A stretch of DNA of 64,000 bases from Conchocele bisecta. Its lineage: Eukaryota; Mollusca; Bivalvia; Lucinida; Thyasiridae. The notes below the pieces were generated by a model, which did no database searches, was not told where the DNA came from, and saw nothing but the letters and a program-made list of their open reading frames with translations. Below are positions 62,621 to 64,000 of the stretch, piece after piece (positions within the stretch are counted from its first letter, which is position 1; each line of letters opens with the position of its first letter). A program made the translations under genes and the position numbers. Location of the stretch: contig CM055266.1 of assembly GCA_029237695.1 (NCBI GenBank), positions 109,633,370-109,697,369 of the forward strand, read 5' to 3'.

Positions 62621-64000
62621 CAAGTATGGTTGCTGTAGGCCCAGGAGTATTCCATATACAAGATTGAGTAAAAAACGTAACCAAGGGGAGATAACTAAGT
62701 AATCCAAGGATAAAAGTAGGTCAAGGTGAAATATAGGTCAGGGATTATTGATGTACATCACTAGGAGATGAAGTTGTCCAAGTATGGTTGATGTAGGCCC
62801 AGAAGTATTCCATATACAAGCTTGACTATAAACATTAACCAAGTAATTGAAGGTTAAATGTAGGTGAAGGTAAAATAAAGGTCAGGGGTTATTGATGTAC
62901 ATCCATATGAGAAAAAGTTATCCAAGTATGGTGTCTGTATGCACAATAGTATTCCATCTACAAGCTTGACTAAAAACCTTAACCAAGGTTGAGTAAAAAC
63001 CTTAACCAAGGGGAATTAAGTAAGTAATTCAAGAGGAAATGTAGGTCAAGGTCAAATATAGATCAGGGGATATTGATGTACATCACTATGAGAAAAGGTT
63101 GTCCAATTATGGTGTCTGTATGCACAATAGTATTCCATGTACAAGCTTGAGTAAAAAGCTTAACCAAGGTCGAGTAAAAACCTTAACCAAGGGGAATTAA
63201 GTAAGTAATTCAAGGTTAAATGTAGGTCAAGGTCAAATATAGGTCAGGGTTGTTGATGTACATCACTAGGAGATGAAGTTGTCCAAGTATGGTTGGTGTA
63301 GGGCCAGGAGTATTCCATCTACAAGCTTGAGTAAAAACGTTAACCAATGGGAATTAAGCAATTCAAGAGGAAATGTAGGTCAAGGTCAAATATAGATCAG
63401 GGGTTGTTGATGTACATCACTAGGAGATGAAGTTGTCCAAGTATAGTGGGTGTAGGGCCAGTAGTATTCCATATAGAAGGTTGACTAAAAACCTTAACCA
63501 AAAGGAATTAAGTAAGTAATTGAAGAGGAAATGTAGGTGAAGGTCAAATATAGATCAGGGGTCATTGATGTACATACCTATGAGAAAAGGTTGTCGAAGT
63601 ATGGTGTCTGGATGCACAATAGCATTCAATGTACAAGCTTGAAAAAAAACCTTAACCAAGGTTGACTAAAAACCTTAACCAAGGGGAATTAAGTAAGTAA
63701 TTCAAGAGGAAATGTAGGTCAAGGTCAAATATAGATCAGGGGTTATTGATGTGCATCACTAGGAGATGAAGTTGTCCAAGTATGGTGGGTGTAGGGCCAG
63801 TAGTATTGCATATACAAACTTGACTAAAAACCTTAACCAAGGTTGAATAAAAACCTTAACCAAGGGGAATTAACCAAGTAATTCAAGAGGAAATGTAGGT
63901 CAAGGTCAAATATAGATCAGGGGTTATTGATGTACATCACTAGGAGATGAAGTTGTCCAAGTATGGTGGGTGTAGGGCCAGTAGTATTCCATATACAAGC
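62621..64000. repeat. Tandem array of ~165-180-bp units, runs off the window
   Basis: About eight units with 'gttgtccaagtatggtgg', 'gtattccatatacaagcttg', 'aaaaaccttaaccaagggga' and 'aatgtaggtcaaggtcaaat'. Still repeating at 64,000, so the true size is unknown. Confidence 0.87.

Overview
This window is eukaryotic DNA, most likely from a bivalve mollusc. The only host gene I can support is split by introns with GT-AG borders. The rest is AT-rich intergenic and intronic DNA packed with palindromic MITEs, tRNA-derived SINEs, LINE and Ty3/Gypsy copies, and tandem arrays that end in (ACGG)n runs or terminal hairpins. That last architecture is typical of the 'pearl'/Helitron-like non-autonomous elements of bivalves. 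I see no bacterial operons, CRISPR arrays, rRNA genes or intact tRNA genes. The species is an inference; no gene here fixes it.

Layout. 0-10 kb: palindromic MITEs, a short pearl-like element (2.2-2.8 kb), a 1.2-kb foldback element with internal repeats (4.3-5.5 kb), a 0.55-kb element made almost entirely of E-box hexamers (6.3-6.85 kb) and the first of three inverted 21-bp arrays (7.9-8.2 kb). 10-17 kb: two 5'-truncated LINEs of related families. The forward copy is decayed and carries a TTAA-flanked MITE; the reverse copy keeps an open 700-residue reverse transcriptase frame. A tRNA-derived SINE follows. 18-24 kb: more MITEs and two tandem-array elements. 24.5-31.3 kb: a complete-length but mutated Ty3/Gypsy element with 181-bp LTRs, PBS, a GDSL/SGNH-hydrolase-like frame ahead of gag, gag-pol, a repeat-rich frame after integrase, and PPT. 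31-39 kb: palindromes and two more inverted 21-bp arrays. 39.8-43.3 kb: a large array of about 167-bp units. 43.4-47.2 kb: CAT-rich minisatellites around a pearl-like composite. 46.5-50.2 kb looks insertion-rich and may be poorly polished assembly.

Host gene. On the minus strand, 59,018 down to 51,498, six exons encode the C-terminal 210 residues of an HSPA14 (HSP70L1, Ssz1-like) protein, the ribosome-associated HSP70 relative that partners DNAJC2. Exon phases join without error and the stop codon is in the window. The 5' half of the gene lies beyond position 64,000 or was not found. Its introns are full of mobile elements, and several abut splice acceptors: members of one SINE family lie just upstream of two exons, and a pogo-like MITE sits 24 nt upstream of a third.

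59.7-64 kb: three successive tandem arrays, presumably inside the next HSPA14 intron. A phrase holding the nuclear-receptor half-site TCAAGGTCA recurs in several otherwise different arrays across the window.
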